Source of the DNA: Cafeteria roenbergensis
Taxonomy: Eukaryota > Sar > Bigyra > Bicosoecida > Cafeteriaceae
Direction of reading: 5' to 3'
Assembly (NCBI GenBank): GCA_008330645.1
Contig: VLTN01000009.1
Span: 372,001 to 436,000 of the forward strand
DNA: 64,000 nucleotides
The notes beneath the pieces are model-generated. The model was not told where the DNA came from. It did not search any database and saw only the letters and a program-made list of their open reading frames with translations. Made by a program: the position numbers and the translations under genes. Positions 45,801-59,100 of this stretch are shown piece by piece; position 1 is the first letter of the stretch; each line of letters starts with the position of its first letter.

Positions 45801-48800
45801 GTGGCCGCGAGCTGCGCCGCCACGAGCTCCTGCGTGACCGCGTCGTGCGCGGCAGAGCCCTCCTCGTCCACGGCAAACTCCTCCCTCCCGAGGCGCTCAA
45901 GCTCCGGCGCCTCGGCGTTGGACTCCACCAGCTCCGCGACGCGGTGGGCGAGCTCCCCGAGTCTCTCACGGAGAGCCTCACGGAAGGGCTCTGCCAGCGC
46001 CTCTGCCCGAGCCTCTTCGACGCTGTGGGCCCACTCGAGGCACGAGGCCGCAGCAGCTGCTGCGGCAGCCACGTCCATGGAGCCGGGTCCGTCCTCGACG
46101 CCAGTGGTTCCACCGTCGCTGCCGGCGCCGGACTCGAAGAAGGCGTGCTTGCTCTCCTCGGCCTCTCCCCCGCCGAGGGCCGACTTGCTCCTGGGGGCGG
46201 ACTGCTGCACCATGTCCGCCTCCCAGCCGTCGCCGTGCAGGCCCTTGTCGGCGCTGGGGGCCGTCGCGGCCATGCCCACGCCCATGAGCCACACCACGGC
46301 TTCGCCTGCGCCGGAGACCGAGGTGAGCGCCCCGCTTGCGGCCTGGCCGGGCGCGCCTGCGAACGCGGCCCTGCTGCCGAGGCAGGCTGCGTGCCCGACC
46401 GCCTCCGCCAGGAGCTGGAAGCGCGCGCCCGTTGCGGCCTCGTCTGCGCTGGGCGTGGCTGCCTTGCGCTCGAACACCTTCAAGCGGGTGTCCGACACGG
46501 ACGCCACCACCACGGCCCCCTCCGTCGTTCCGACCACCACCCTCGTTCCGCAGGGCGCAATTGCGACGCAGGTGCCGTGAAAGGGCGCCGCGGCCGCGCT
46601 GCGGCCGACAGAGGGAGTGGCGCTGCCGCCGGCGCCGGCGAGCGCGCCCCCCGCCTCCTGGGACACGAAGGCAAGAGCGGCCGACCCGGCGGCATTCACC
46701 GTGGCCACGGCCAGCCCCGATGACGTGGCGGATGCTGCGAGGGCGAGCATCCCTGCCTCCTCCCCGGCGCTTGCCTCTCTGGGGAACACGGCGCCCGCCC
46801 GCCCGCTGCCGGCGCCGAGGTCCGAAGCGACGCGCCAGCTCGCCTCCGCCCCGGCCTTGGACGGGGGGGGCGGCGCTTCCGCTGCGGCCCCCGAGAGCTG
46901 CGAGCGGGCCGATGCCGGAGGCTCGTCCCCGGCGGCGGAGAGCGCTGCGCCGGAGCTGTGCTCCGTCACTGCAGCCCCCTCGGCGGCCTCGCCGGAGCCG
47001 GGGGCCCAGGGGGTGGGGACGACCAGCACAGTCGCCACCGCCGGCGACGCGGCCAGCAGCTGCCCGGTGCCAAAGGGCCCCGTTGACATGGCCACGATTG
47101 GGGCGGCGTGGCCGGCGTCTGGCGCGTGGACAAGCACGGAGGAGGTGGTGTCGACGGGCCAGTGCGCCCCCGTTGTTCCCGCCACAAGGGCGGCGGACAC
47201 GCCAGCGCCCTCCGCCGCTGCGGCGTCGACGGCCGCCCTGGCGTGCTCGACGGCCTCGAGCGAGGGCGCTGACACGGCGGCGATGCTTCCGTCGGCGAAG
47301 GACACGAGGAGCTCTGCCGCGCCGGACCCGGAGGCGTCCACCCGCCAGCACGCGGCGCAGACCAGTCCCTGGCCCGGCTGAGCCGGCGCACCGGCGGCGG
47401 AAGCGGGCAACGACGGCGGGAGGGAAGCCGTGCCCACCGGAAGGAGCATCAGGGGGCCGCCGGCCTCCGCGCCGTCGGTTGCCAGGGCGGGAGCCTGGTC
47501 GGGAACGTGGACGAGGTGGAAGGTCACGGCCCGGTCCGTGTCCGACACTGCCGCGAGCAGCGGCAGGGAGGGGTGGGGGCAAAACGATACAGCCGACACC
47601 GCGCCCGTGTGGGCGCGGGTGGCGGCGACGTCGGTGAGGGTGACCCCGGGCGCGAGCGCCCCGGCAGACGCAGGCGTCAGGCAGCCGCGCGCCGACCCGT
47701 TGGTCGCGGCGACGAGGACGTGAACGCAGCCCGAGTCTGTCCCGACGGCGAGCAGAGGCAGCCGCCCGTGCGTGTCGAGGCACTGCCCGGCAACGGGGAG
47801 GCTGGGAGTGGCCGTCCTGCCGTCGCCAGCCATGGTGGCCAGGCCGGCAGTGGTGGCCAGCCCGGTGACGCTGGAGGCGGCGTGGCCGTGGCCGTGGCCG
47901 CTCGACGTGGCGGCTGCCAGGAACCCCGCCGACGACGTTCCTGCCGCAGCGCTGGCGGCGCCGAGCAGCGCTCCCTCGTCTTCCCAAGGTGCCGGCAGAG
48001 CCGCAGTGCCGGACGAGGTGGCAATCGTGGCGGGCTCGAACACGAACCGCCGCCCCGCCACGAGCTGCGTTCCGGCGGGCGTCGCCACGTCGTACACGGA
48101 CACGAGCCCGCACGCGTCAAGCGCGGCCATGAGCGCGGGCGGGTGAGGGTGGCCGCTGGCAGAGCCCTCGTCGCCTTCGGCAGGGGGCGGAGTCGCCAGC
48201 GGCCGCAGGGCGAGAATGGGCCCGGCCGGCCCTGGCTGCAGGGGGCGGGCCACGCCGATGACGGAGGATGCCATCTCGCCGTGGGCGGCCAGCCCCCCCA
48301 TTGCCACCCCGCCGTCGGCCGTTCCGGCTGCTCCGAGGCCCTTGCCTGTGCCGGACTCGCGACCGGCAGCGCCCGCGGCCACAGCAGGCGCAGCTGCGTC
48401 GTCGTCGTCGTCGTCTTGCCCGGGGGGCCGCAAGTCGATCCGGAAGATGCCGCCGGCTGCCGTGGAGGCGAAGACCACGTGGAACGACGGCGAGGCGACG
48501 AGGCTCCGCACGGCGCCAGCGCCCGCTGCCAGCCTACGGCTTCCCAGAGTGAGCGCAACGGGCGAGGGGGAGCTGAGGTCCAGCGAGCCGGCCACCTCCA
48601 GCGCCGGCAGAGCCCTCGACTCGATCCGCCCGTCCGACCGGCCGACAAGCACAGAGCCGGCGAGAGACAGCAGCGCCGTCACGCGCACGCCAGCCGACTG
48701 GGGGGGCGCCGCGCCAACGCAGCGGCCAGTGACCGGGTCGAAGAGAAGGAGCCACCCGGAGGCCACCCCAGCGAGCACGCGGCCGTCGGGAAGCCAGCAG

Positions 48801-50777
48801 TGGCTGATGAACCGGCGGCGGCTCAGCCAGGGGGCTGGGGCGCCAGACGTCATCGCCTCGCTCCACGCAACGGCAGAGCCGGTGACGGCAGAGCCGCTGC
48901 CGGAGGACGAGCCGGCAGCAGCGGCGGAGTCGTCCTCCCAGGGCATCGCCGAGGAGGCAGCAGGGTTGCCTGCGCTACCGCTCCTGCCAGCCGCGCCCGG
49001 GGCGGCGGCGGGGTCTCCTCCTCCCGCCCCTGCGCCGACGGCCCCGTGAGGAGGGCCCTGCGCGGCGCCCGCACCGGCCGCGCCTGCCACCGCGCCGCCG
49101 GCGGCTCCGGTACCGGGAGCGCCGGCTGCCGCTGTCGCCGCTGCCCTGGCGTGAGCGGCGGCGGCGGCGGCGGCGGCGGACGAGGAGGTGGAGGGGGATG
49201 CAAGGCCTGCGAGGGCCTTGCTACCCGCGGCCTCGTCTTGCAGCAGGGGGATGGTGTCGCTCCCTGGCACCAGCCCCGCGCCGGAGGCGGGGTCGGGCGC
49301 GCCGGAGGCCACGTCGACTGCGGCCGCAATTCCGTGCATTGCCAGGCCCTCGGGGGAGAGCAGGCCCGTCGCCGGGGGGGGCACCACATCGGAGCCATCC
49401 AGCGGCGCGGGGGCGGGCATGGATCGCAGCTCTGCCACCGCGGACGACGCGAGGGAGATTCTGTCGAGGGATTCGTCGGGGAGAATTCCCGGAATCGCCT
49501 GAAGCCTCGTGCTGCCGTCACCCGACACTGTGATGTGCCAGAAGAAGATGCCTGCCGGCGTGATGGCGCAGGCAATGGACCTGTCCCTGGGGTGGAAGGA
49601 GGCTGCGGTGGTGGGGGAGGCGGGGATGTGCGCCGCCGCGCCGGGCAGCATCTGCCCCGTGACGACGTCCCAGGCAACGGCGCCGTACCCCTCGTCAGAG
49701 GAGAAGGTGAGCGCCCTGGTTCCGTCACTGCGGCCGTTGCCAAGCGAGCGGGGGAAGGGATGGGCAGGGGGACGGGGACCGAGGGGTGGCACAGCGGCGG
49801 GCAGCGGGCAGCGGGCAGCGGGCAGCGGGCAGCGGGCAGCGGGCAGCGGGCAGCGGGCAGCGGGCAGCGGGCAGCGGGCAGCGGGCAGCGGGCAGCGGGC
49901 AGCGGGCAGCGGGCGGCCGCTTGACAAGGGAGGGGAAGCTGCACCGCCAGGGCGCGCCTGTTCACACTGGGACGCCGTGGCGCCTCTGCGCTGGGCATTC
50001 GCGGCAGCCGAGAGACTGGCGTGCAGCGGAATCGGCTCACTGTGACAGCGCGACCGCGTCCACGTCGAGGGACCCCGCGCCGTTGAGGACACCGTGCACA
50101 GTCCTGTCAGCTGTCGAGACAAGGATAACGCTGGGGTTCTCGGAGCGCGCAACCACGGCAAGGATGCCAGAGGCACCCGTCCCGCTCATCGCCGTCACCT
50201 GCCCGGGCGCGTCGATGGGGAGCATCTCTGGAGGCCCGTCCCCAACAAAGGCAACAGCACGCTGGCTGGGAAACGCAACCACGTCCTGCGGCACGAGCAG
50301 TGAGGGCAAAATGCGGCCGCAACAAGCAAGCGAGTTGTGATCGGCGCTGGCCCAGCGGCCAGGCGTCCGCTACCGACCGCTGATGGGCCGGTGCCGACCG
50401 CCCCTGCTGGGGCAGGGCAAGAATTTGAGGCTTGCGTCGTCGGGCGAGGCTGTGGCTGTCATCCGCCAGCGGGCGCTGATGGCCAGCAGCCGAAGCAACG
50501 GCCAGGTGGGCCAGCCTCGCTCTTTGGCCCGAGCGACAGCCTACACAGGGGCCACTCGTGCAACGCCCGCGCGCGACGATGGTTGCCTGCGCCCCCCTGA
50601 CCCTGGAGTGGTACAACGCATCCCGGAAGTCATCGGTGCAGGGGCGTGGCGCGGGCGCGCCGCGCCTGGCGGTGCTGCGGTCGCTGGGCTCACGTCGGAC
50701 ACGGCTGCGAGAGCCTTGGGCGCCTCGATGGAAGCCTCGAGGAACATGGTCTCCGGCGCCGGGTGCCCGGGGTCCAT
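42824..50777 (-). CDS. CFAP43/CFAP44-type cilia and flagella protein (WD repeats plus coiled coil), CFAP43 favoured
   Basis: Exons are 50777..50694, 50285..50041 and 49727..42824, with GTGAGC donors, CCGCAG acceptors and agreeing phases; about 2410 residues. Exon 2 runs into exon 3 as VALS, then HDGTRALTFSSDEGYGAVAW, a perfect WD-type strand pattern. The first about 1100 residues are WD-like repeats (FISHCWLPDGRVLAGVASGW). The second half is long coiled coil with CWDAVERPLEAVHAL, RLRQGQDEVAGL, PDYGEALLVPTRIVE and LLRVTKELQQFVG, which recall CFAP43. These proteins belong to the tether/tether-head complex of inner dynein arm f in motile cilia, implying a flagellated cell. At 2410 residues it exceeds the animal protein (about 1670) because of Ala/Gly-rich WD-loop inserts. 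The first ATG is uncertain (also 50747 or 50888). CFAP44 remains possible. Confidence 0.8.
49728..50040 (-). other. Intron 2 of the CFAP43-like gene, carrying a minisatellite
   Basis: 313 bp intron with donor CA|GTGAGC and acceptor GGCCGCAG. It happens to lack stop codons in the downstream frame, so a naive ORF runs through it and would add a false repeat peptide to the protein. Confidence 0.85.
49801..49912. repeat. Heptanucleotide minisatellite, 16 perfect copies of GCAGCGG
   Basis: 112 bp of uninterrupted 7-bp units inside intron 2 of the CFAP43-like gene. The array is perfect, so it is young or length-unstable. Confidence 0.97.
50286..50693 (-). other. Intron 1 of the CFAP43-like gene
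   Basis: 408 bp, donor GAC|GTGAGC and acceptor CCGCAG, phase 0. Nothing else was recognised within it. Confidence 0.7.
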
Positions 50778-50940
50778 GGCAGCGGCGCTTGGCGGGCTGC
50801 CGCGCCCGCTGGCTGCAAAACGGTGCCAAGGGCAATTGGGGGCTTGCGGTTGCCACGGCTCTGCCCGGCCGAACAGTGCAAATGCCATCTTGACGACGCG
50901 CGTCACTTGTTCCGTGGGCACAACAGGCCCCGCTTCCAAG
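50778..50940. promoter_or_regulatory. Bidirectional promoter region, CFAP43-like / ACMSD
   Basis: About 163 bp between divergent start codons, the tightest pair here. It contains an inverted repeat TGACG-N5-CGTCA at 50891-50905, which looks like paired bZIP half-sites. If the CFAP43-like protein starts at 50888 instead, the gap shrinks to about 50 bp. Confidence 0.4.
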
Positions 50941-52489
50941 ATGGCTCACTCCGGGCCAGCTGGCGAGGCGGCCAGAGCGGCAGCTGCCGCGGGCGCTGCC
51001 GTTCGTGGCACTAGCGACGAGGTCAAGGACGACGGCGCCTCGCCGTGCTTGCGAATGGACGTGCACACGCACATTCTCCCCAGGACGTGGCCGGACCTGA
51101 AGGACCGCTACGGCTACGGCGGCTTCATCAAGCTGGACCACCACCACGAATGCAAGGCCAGGATGATGCGGGACGACGGCACCTTCTTCCGCGAGGTGGG
51201 CAAGAGAACTTGGGATCCGGACTCCCGCATCGCCGAGTCCAACCGCATCCGCATGAACGTGCAGGTCCTCAGCACCGTTCCGGTCATGTTTTCCTACTGG
51301 GCCAAGCCTGAGGACGCCCTGGACGTCAGTCAGATGCTCAACGACCACATTGCAGGCTGCGTCAGCGCCAACCCGACACGCTTCGTCGGCCTGGGAACCT
51401 TGCCAATGCAAGACCCCGACCTTGCCTGTGACGAGCTCAAGCGGTGTGTGAACGAGCTCGGCCTCAAGGGTGAGTCGCTCGTCACCCAGCCACGGCTCCG
51501 CTCAACCTGTGGTCTGGAATCGCCCACTGATACGCAGCGCCGCCTTGTTCCCCGCTCGCTGCCCCAGACACCCCTGGCAACCACGCGCAGTCCCCCGTAG
51601 TTGAACCATCCTCTTTTTCGCCCCTCCATCTCTCTGCCTCCTCCTCCTCCTCCTTCTCCTGCAGGCGTGGAAATCGGCACCCACGTCAACGACTGGACGC
51701 TCTCTGAGCCCGAGCTCTTCAAGGTGTTCAAGACCGCGGAGCAGCTCGGCGCCGCGATCTTTATCCACCCGTGAGACCGCCGCGGTGCGTTGGCCTTGGC
51801 TCCACCCGCAGCACACGCGGCTGCAGTGCGAGCGCCATCGCGCCCCTTCCACCAGCTACGCCACGGACGGGATTTGCAATCCGCAAGCAAGTCCGCCTCC
51901 CGCCCTGACGCGCCTCCTGCGCTGCCCCCCCCCCCGTCCTTGTCATGATCCGGCCCGCCATCTACGCAGGTGGGACATGGTCGGGACGGAGCTGATGCGC
52001 AAATACTGGCTGCCCTGGCTGGTGGGCATGCCGGCTGAGTCGTCGCTGGCGCTGTGCTCACTCATCTTCGGCGGCGTGTTCGAGCGGCTCCCGGACCTCC
52101 GCGTTTGCATCGCTCACGGGGGCGGGTCCTTCCCTGCGACTGTGGGCCGCATCGACCACGGCCACCACGTCAGGCCAGACCTCTGCGCTGTGGACTGCGC
52201 GACGAAACCGTCCGACTTCCTCGGCCGTTTCTGGAGCGACTCTCTGGTGCACGACCCCGCAGCGCTCAACAACATCGTGAGCATCTACGGCGAGGACAAG
52301 GTCTGCTGCGGATCCGACTATCCTTTCCCCCTGGGCGAGATGTCCAACGTCGGCAAGGACTACGCTGCCGGGGCCCTGATCGACTCCATGACAGGCGACG
52401 GCTGGACCCAGGAGCGCCGCGCGAAGCTGCTGGGCACCAACGCGTGTGACTGGCTCGCCGCCGACCCGTCCGCGTACTGGACCATGTGA
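50941..52489 (+). CDS. ACMSD: 2-amino-3-carboxymuconate-6-semialdehyde decarboxylase
   Basis: Exons are 50941..51469, 51665..51770 and 51970..52489; the introns are GTGAGT..CTGCAG and GTGAGA..ACGCAG. The product is 384 residues; human ACMSD has 336, and the extra about 38 are an N-terminal extension (an ATG at 51055 would remove it). ACMSD is a zinc amidohydrolase that decarboxylates ACMS in the kynurenine branch of tryptophan catabolism, diverting it from quinolinate and NAD synthesis. Metal ligands are visible: HTH in MDVHTHILPRTWPDL, His in IFIHPWDM, His in CIAHGGGSFP and Asp in GSDYPFPLGE. Other signatures are LSTVPVMFSYWAKPEDALD, FVGLGTLPMQDP, EIGTHVNDW and KYWLPWLVGMPAES. Both splice junctions restore conserved motifs (GLKG|VEIGTH and FIHP|WDM), so the gene model is secure. 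No other kynurenine gene is in the window. Confidence 0.96.
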
Positions 52490-53102
<613 letters not shown>

Positions 53103-56100
53103 CTACGCCTCCAACATCACCTCGTGAGCGTCTATGGGGGAGTCAGCCCCAGCAGTCGTCTCGGCAGGGCTGGGCGGGGCTGCGTCGGGCGCAGCGTCGT
53201 CGACGAACTTGCCAGTCGGCCACCAGCCGAGCCGCTGCCCGCAGTCCCGGATCATGGCGACATGGTTTCGACGCCAGGCCATGTTGTGCCCCCGGCCTTC
53301 GAGCGTGATGAGGACGCCTTCCGGCCTGAGGGCTCTGCTCGCAAGCATCCTCCAGCCAGTCGCCGGTCCGTCGCGCGGCAGTGTGCCGCGGGCCAGCGCG
53401 GCATCCAGCTGGGCGCGCGGTCCCCCGCGGAGCGCGATCCACTCTGCAATCTCAACAATGCGCCGAGCGGCGCTCAGCGCCTGCATCGCCTCCTTGGCGC
53501 CGGGGTCGCCCCGCTCCACCGCCGTGGGGTGCAGCCGCTCGCTGATGACAGACGCCAGGGCCACGCTCGCGTGCAGCGAGGCGTGTTGGGCCCCGGGAGC
53601 AAGCGCCCCGCCACCAGGCAGCTGGTCCAGGCGCGTCGGCAGAGCCATCACCCCGACGAGAGACGTGGAAGGAATGGGCCCGGCCGTGGACAGGGAGGGA
53701 CCATCCGGGAAGGGGGCCCCGGGATCTGCCGGGGCCGCCAGCAGCGCCCCTGGCCCCGCGCGAGCCCCGCCAGCCCAAGCCGAGTCAGGGCGCAGCGGCA
53801 AGCCGCAGGCAAGCCGGGCGGCTTGCGACGCTGGCCTGGCCCAAAGGGGCACTTGCCCAGACGCCGTAGTGTCCGCGGCGTCCGCCCCCGACTCCACGGC
53901 CCACGCCATCGAGTAGACGGTGTGAAGGGCAAAGAAGCCCGGGGCGGCGGCAGGGTGGGAGAGCAAGTCACCTTGAAGCACCGTCAGCGTGGGCCCTGCG
54001 GCCGTTTGTCCGCTGCAGAGCGCGGCTACAATGGCCGCCGGGACGTCGCCGCGGAAAGCGCGGAGCATGGCCTCAGCGGCAACGGAAATGCCGGGGAATG
54101 CCGTCTCTCGCAGCAGCTCGAGGTCCAGCTCGAGCCCGGCCGCAGCGCGGCCAGCCCCAGCGGCACTCGCTGATGCGTCCTTCTCGGCGGCGGCAAGCGC
54201 TTCCGCCGCCTTGCCGCGCACGGCTGTTGTCGCTCCAGGAGAGAAGATCCGGTCGCGGGCGATGGGGGGCGCCTGCTGCAGACTGGGGATGCACGCTGCG
54301 ATCAGGTCCGCGTCCACAAACGTGGGGGGCACCCGGGGCGAGAGGAAGAGCGGCAGACTGGCGTTGGCCGGGGACAGGCTCTGGACGTCGGTCTCGGCCG
54401 AGGCCAGCGGCGGGACAGACGCTGTGGAGCCCGGGCGGGCCCCACTGCGAGCCGATGACGCTCCTGCAGAGGCCGGGAGCGCGGGCGCGGACTCCCCTGC
54501 AGCAAGGCTGGCGGAGCCTTCGAGGGCGGCCGGGGCAGCCTCCGAGCGCGACGGGGCGCTGGCGCCGCTGCCCTGCGACCGGTGGCGGATGCTGGCTTCG
54601 TCGTCGTTGTCTGAGGACGGGCCTGGGGCGGGCGCGGCAGCGGCAGGCGCGGACACGGCGGAGCCAGTGCGACGACGGTCAGCGGCTGCAGGCCCGGCGG
54701 CCGCGGCCGCACCTGGCCTGGCGGCCGGGCCGGCCCGCGTCTCGTCCTCTGCGGCCACGGCGAGGCGCCGGACAGAGAGTTCCTCCGGCTCGAGCGCCAC
54801 CAGAAGGCTGCTCTGCTCGGCCTCGGGGCGGGCCTCCGACGCGGCCCGTCGGCGGATGGACGCGCCCGGGAAGCGGACGTCCTGCGCCACAGCGCAGGCC
54901 TGGAGCGCCTCGGCGGGGGCGAGGTTGTGGGCGCACGCCATGGTTGCGCGGGCCAGGGCGAGCTGGAAGCGGCGCGCCACCGATGCAAGCGAGTCGTTGG
55001 GCGAGAGAGCGCTGCGCTTCCCCGGGCAGGCCTTGATGCAGCCGGGAGGGCAGCTGCTGGCCGCCGGGTCGATCGGGAGGGGCGACGACGGCGGGCTCGG
55101 CAGGGGGCCAGCGACCTCGGCCCAGGCGTCGGCCACGCGGTTGGCGACCCCGACGGAGGCCGAGGCGGGCAGGCCGATGACCTCGTCGCCCGCCGGGTTG
55201 GCCAGGATGATCTTCGGGCAGGTGGCCTCAAGAATGGCCTCTGCGTTGGATCGGGCCGCCCACCGGGAGAGGGCGTGCATGCCCACCTCGGCCCACCTTC
55301 CCATGAGCATGCTCGCCGTGAGGGCGAGGTTGTCGAAGTTGCGGTCGCCGATGAGGCCGTCCACGGCGCCGGACGCGGCCAGGCGGCTGGAGACGATGCC
55401 CCCGATGGACTCCGAGTGGGCAAGGACGTGACGGGCGCCGAGGTGACGCCGGGCGTAGCGAACGAGGGCTTCGGCGTCGGCAGTGCAGCGCCCCGGCGAC
55501 GGAGCGCCGGTGCTTCGGCCGTAGCCTCGGTAGTTGTAGACGATGACGGTGAAGCCGTTGGACAGGTACAGCTCGAGCGACTCGGACCAGCGGTGCCACA
55601 GCTCGTAGAGGCCGCCGTTCGGATTGCTGCAGATCACCACAGGGCGGTCTCCGACGTCCTGCCGATGGAGATGTGCGCGGCTGTGGGCGGACGCCGCGGA
55701 GGAGGAGGAGGAGGCCAGGCCGTCGGCCCGCGCGCCGCCGCCTCCCGCACCGGAAGCCACCGCGGCCGCCGCCGGTCTCCGCCTGCTGGAGCGCTTCTGG
55801 CTTCCCATGAGCGGCCGGCCGAGGCCCGTGGCGGCGCCGGAGAGCCTGTTCGCGGAGCCGAACGAGGCGCTGCGAGGGGGCGTGGAAGGCGCAGCGTGCG
55901 CGCGGGAAGGCCCCGGGCAGGAGGAGGCTGAGCCCCCCGACCGCGAGTGCGACGGCGAGCCGGTGGCGTGGCTGGCGCCCCCGATGCCGGGAAGCATCGC
56001 CCCCCACGCCGCGGGGAGCAGGCCCAGTGCGGAGAGCGGCTCTGCCGGCGCCTCGTCCACGTGCGATGCTGCCGCAGCTACCGCGGCCTCGCCCAGGCCG

Positions 56101-59100
56101 CCGGCCGTGGCGGCGTGGTCTGCCGCCAGCGCGCCCTCGCGCTCCGCCGCTTGGCGGGCGCCCCTGCCGACCCACCGGCCCGGGTCCGGGCAGGGCGTGG
56201 AGCGGCGAAACGGCAGCACGGCGGCGTCGACGAAGGCGCCGTCCTCCTGATCCAGCGTGACGGTCCACCCGTCGTGGGCCAGAAGCATCTCCACGCGCTG
56301 GAACCCGAAACCGCCGACGGGGCCAGGCGCGTTCCGGCGGGCCCAAGCGTTGGCGAGCTGCGTCGCCAGACGCACGGACATGGAGGGCAGGGCCGTGATG
56401 GTGGAGATGATGCCGCCGCCGCCGCCGCCGCCCTCTTCCGGCTCGTTGTCGGCCGTTCGAGGCCGTTCGGAACCGGCCCCCTCAGCGCCGGAGCCTCGCT
56501 GCGTTGAGCCGGGCGGGGGCGGCCCCTCGTCAGCGCCTCCCCACCGCACTCTGCCGCTGCTCCCCCCCGCTGGCGACGAGGAGTCGCCAGCGCCGCCGCC
56601 CAGCAAGCCCTGCGCCAAGGCGACTCGGCGCCTGCTCTCCTGCACGGAGCGCTCGGCCTCCATGGAGCTCAGGAGCTCCTCCGCCGCCGTCTCATCCTCC
56701 GCGTCCTCCCAGGTATCCATGTCCGACCCCAGGCCGGGGGCAGGGGCGCCGCCGCCGCCGGCCCCAGCAGCCTCGGAGGAGGGGTTTGGCAGCTCGGCCA
56801 TGTGCGTTCCCTGCACCGGCGGGCGCCGCCCGCCCGCCCCAACGCCCTCGGTCGGGTCCAGGTCCACCACGGCCACGTTTCCCCAAGCGCCTGCGCCGCC
56901 TCCGCCCGCGCCGCCGCCCGCCTGCGGGCAGCCATCGGCGGCCAGGTCTAGCCCGTGCCTCGTGTGGTGCAGCACGGCGAAGGACCTCTCGAGGCGCCGC
57001 TGGCCCCGGCGCCCCTTCCGCCAGGCTGCCCCGGGCGCCGCTCTCGCGGCAGCGCTGCCGCCGCCAGCGCCGGCGCCAATGCTCGCGTCGTCTTCGCCCT
57101 CGTCGTCCTCGTCGCTGCCGCTGTCGTCGGCGCCAGTCGGCAAGACCACGAACGCGGGCAGCCCCGCGAAGGTGTGCGCGCTGCCGTGGCGCTGCCCAGC
57201 ATCCTCTGCCAGACTCGGGCTGCCCGGTGGCGCACCAGCGCCGTCGGGGCTGCTGTTGCAGGACCCCGTCGCCGTCGCGGGAGGAGTTGCAGTACCAGAA
57301 CCACCACCACCACCAGCAGCAGCAGCAGCGGCAGCAGAACCAGCGGCGGCGGCGGCGAATGAGCTATCCAGCGCCCGCGCCGGTAGCGGGGCCTTGGCGC
57401 CGCCCTCCCAGTCGCCGGACCGAGGCCCCGAGCCGGCTGCCACCAGAGGCGAGTGGGACGCGTCGCCGGCCAGCGGGTCGTCGGCGCTGTCGGCCGAAAG
57501 CAGCTTCGCGGTGGAGTCGGCTGCGAGGCTGCTCGGGACCCCGCCTGCGGCGTGGCTCGCGCCCCCGCGCGCGGAGAAGCCTCGGCCAGTGCCGCGCGCT
57601 GGGATGCCCCCTCTCTCCCCCCTTGCCCTCGCTTTGGAGGAGGCTGCAGCGAGCGGGTCGTCCGCTGAGAAGCAGCCGCAGCAGCAGGCCACCCACCCCG
57701 TCGAGTCCCCGTCGGACGGACGGGCGCCGCGCCGCGGCCAGCCACACGCCCACGTGCACCCGCTCGCAAGCGTGGGCCCGGGGCACCCCAGGAAGTCGGC
57801 GCAGAGCGCGCCGTTCAGGCAGCCGCAGTCGAGGCCGCAGAGCATGTCGCAGCAGCGGCGCCGGCAAGCCCCGTCGCCCCGGCGCACGCGACGGCGCGTA
57901 GGCACCTTGCTCATCCACACCGAGGCCCGCTGCAGGGACCTCAGCCGCGAGGACGTCGCTGCGATGACGTCGAACACGGTTGGCGCCGCTGCGGAGGCCG
58001 CGCCGGCAGAGCTGCCGCCGCCCACCCCCGGGGTGGCGGAGCTTCCAGTGAGGAGCTGGTTGATGGCCGCCACCGTGGCGCGCTCGAGGGCGCCCTGCCC
58101 CGCCCTGAGCTCGAGGAAGCGAAGGCGGGCGTGCGGCGTGAGGGAGCCTGAGGCGAGCACCCTCTCGTTGGCAGCTGCTGCTGCTGCGGCCGCCTCTCCG
58201 GGCTCGGGCTCCTCCGTGACTGCCACGATTGCGGCTGTGGGGCGGGGGCGGGGGCACACGGCCGCGATGCCTGCCTCCGCCGCCTCGGGCGCGAGGGGCG
58301 AGGTCAGAGCCTCGGTCCACTCGACGCTGGCTGCGAGGGCCGCGAGCCGGCGCGACTCGCTGGAGATGGCGGTGAGACCGGCAATGGCCAGGGCGAGCTC
58401 GTGGAGCATGCGGCGGGCGAAGGGCGTCGACGTCTCGCCGGCAACGGCCTCGGCTGGGGCCCCGACGGCGCTGCGGCGACCGACATCGGTATCGCGCACC
58501 GCGTCGCTCATCGCAAGCTGGGCCGAGAGGACTGTTTGGACGTGCCGCAGGGTGGCTGCCGCCGCGCCGGCAGGGCAGCGGCCAGAAGAGACCGAGGTGG
58601 GGGGCGCGGCGGCCCCAAAGCCGGCCCGTGCGAGGCTGGCCGCCGCAGCGCGGCAAGAGGTCGCCACGCCAGCCTCTGCGAGTGCGGCCTCTGCGTGCAC
58701 GGCCGCCGAGAATACCTCCTTGGCAACATCGCGAGAGCAGTCCGCCTCCATCGAGTTTTTCACCAGCACCATCGATCCAGGGTAAGCCGCACCCCGCATG
58801 AAGAGTCGCGCCACGAGCACCGCGAGGACGAGGGTCGCAACGACCAGTCCAGGGAGCGTCAGCATGAGGGCGAAGAGCTCCACAACACCGCTGCGGCGGG
58901 CCGAGCAGCAGCCAGGCAGCCACGCAACAAAGCAGGGCATCAACACTTGCACGCTCGGCGCCTGCGCGCGGCAAGGCGAACGCCGCCCGCCGCTGCGGCC
59001 CCTTCAGGTTGTTCTGGCTCACGTCAGGATCAGTGCGACCAAGTTGGCGGCCAGATACAGGCCAAGCAGCAGCCAAGGACTCTGCGGGCGGCCGGGCGGA

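Noticed and set aside
49728-50176. Extension of the CFAP43-like frame with a repeated PLPAARC peptide.
   Set aside because: It has no ATG, and homology-like WD sequence continues instead through a GTGAGC...GCAG intron into the exon at 50285..50041. The peptide is translated minisatellite.
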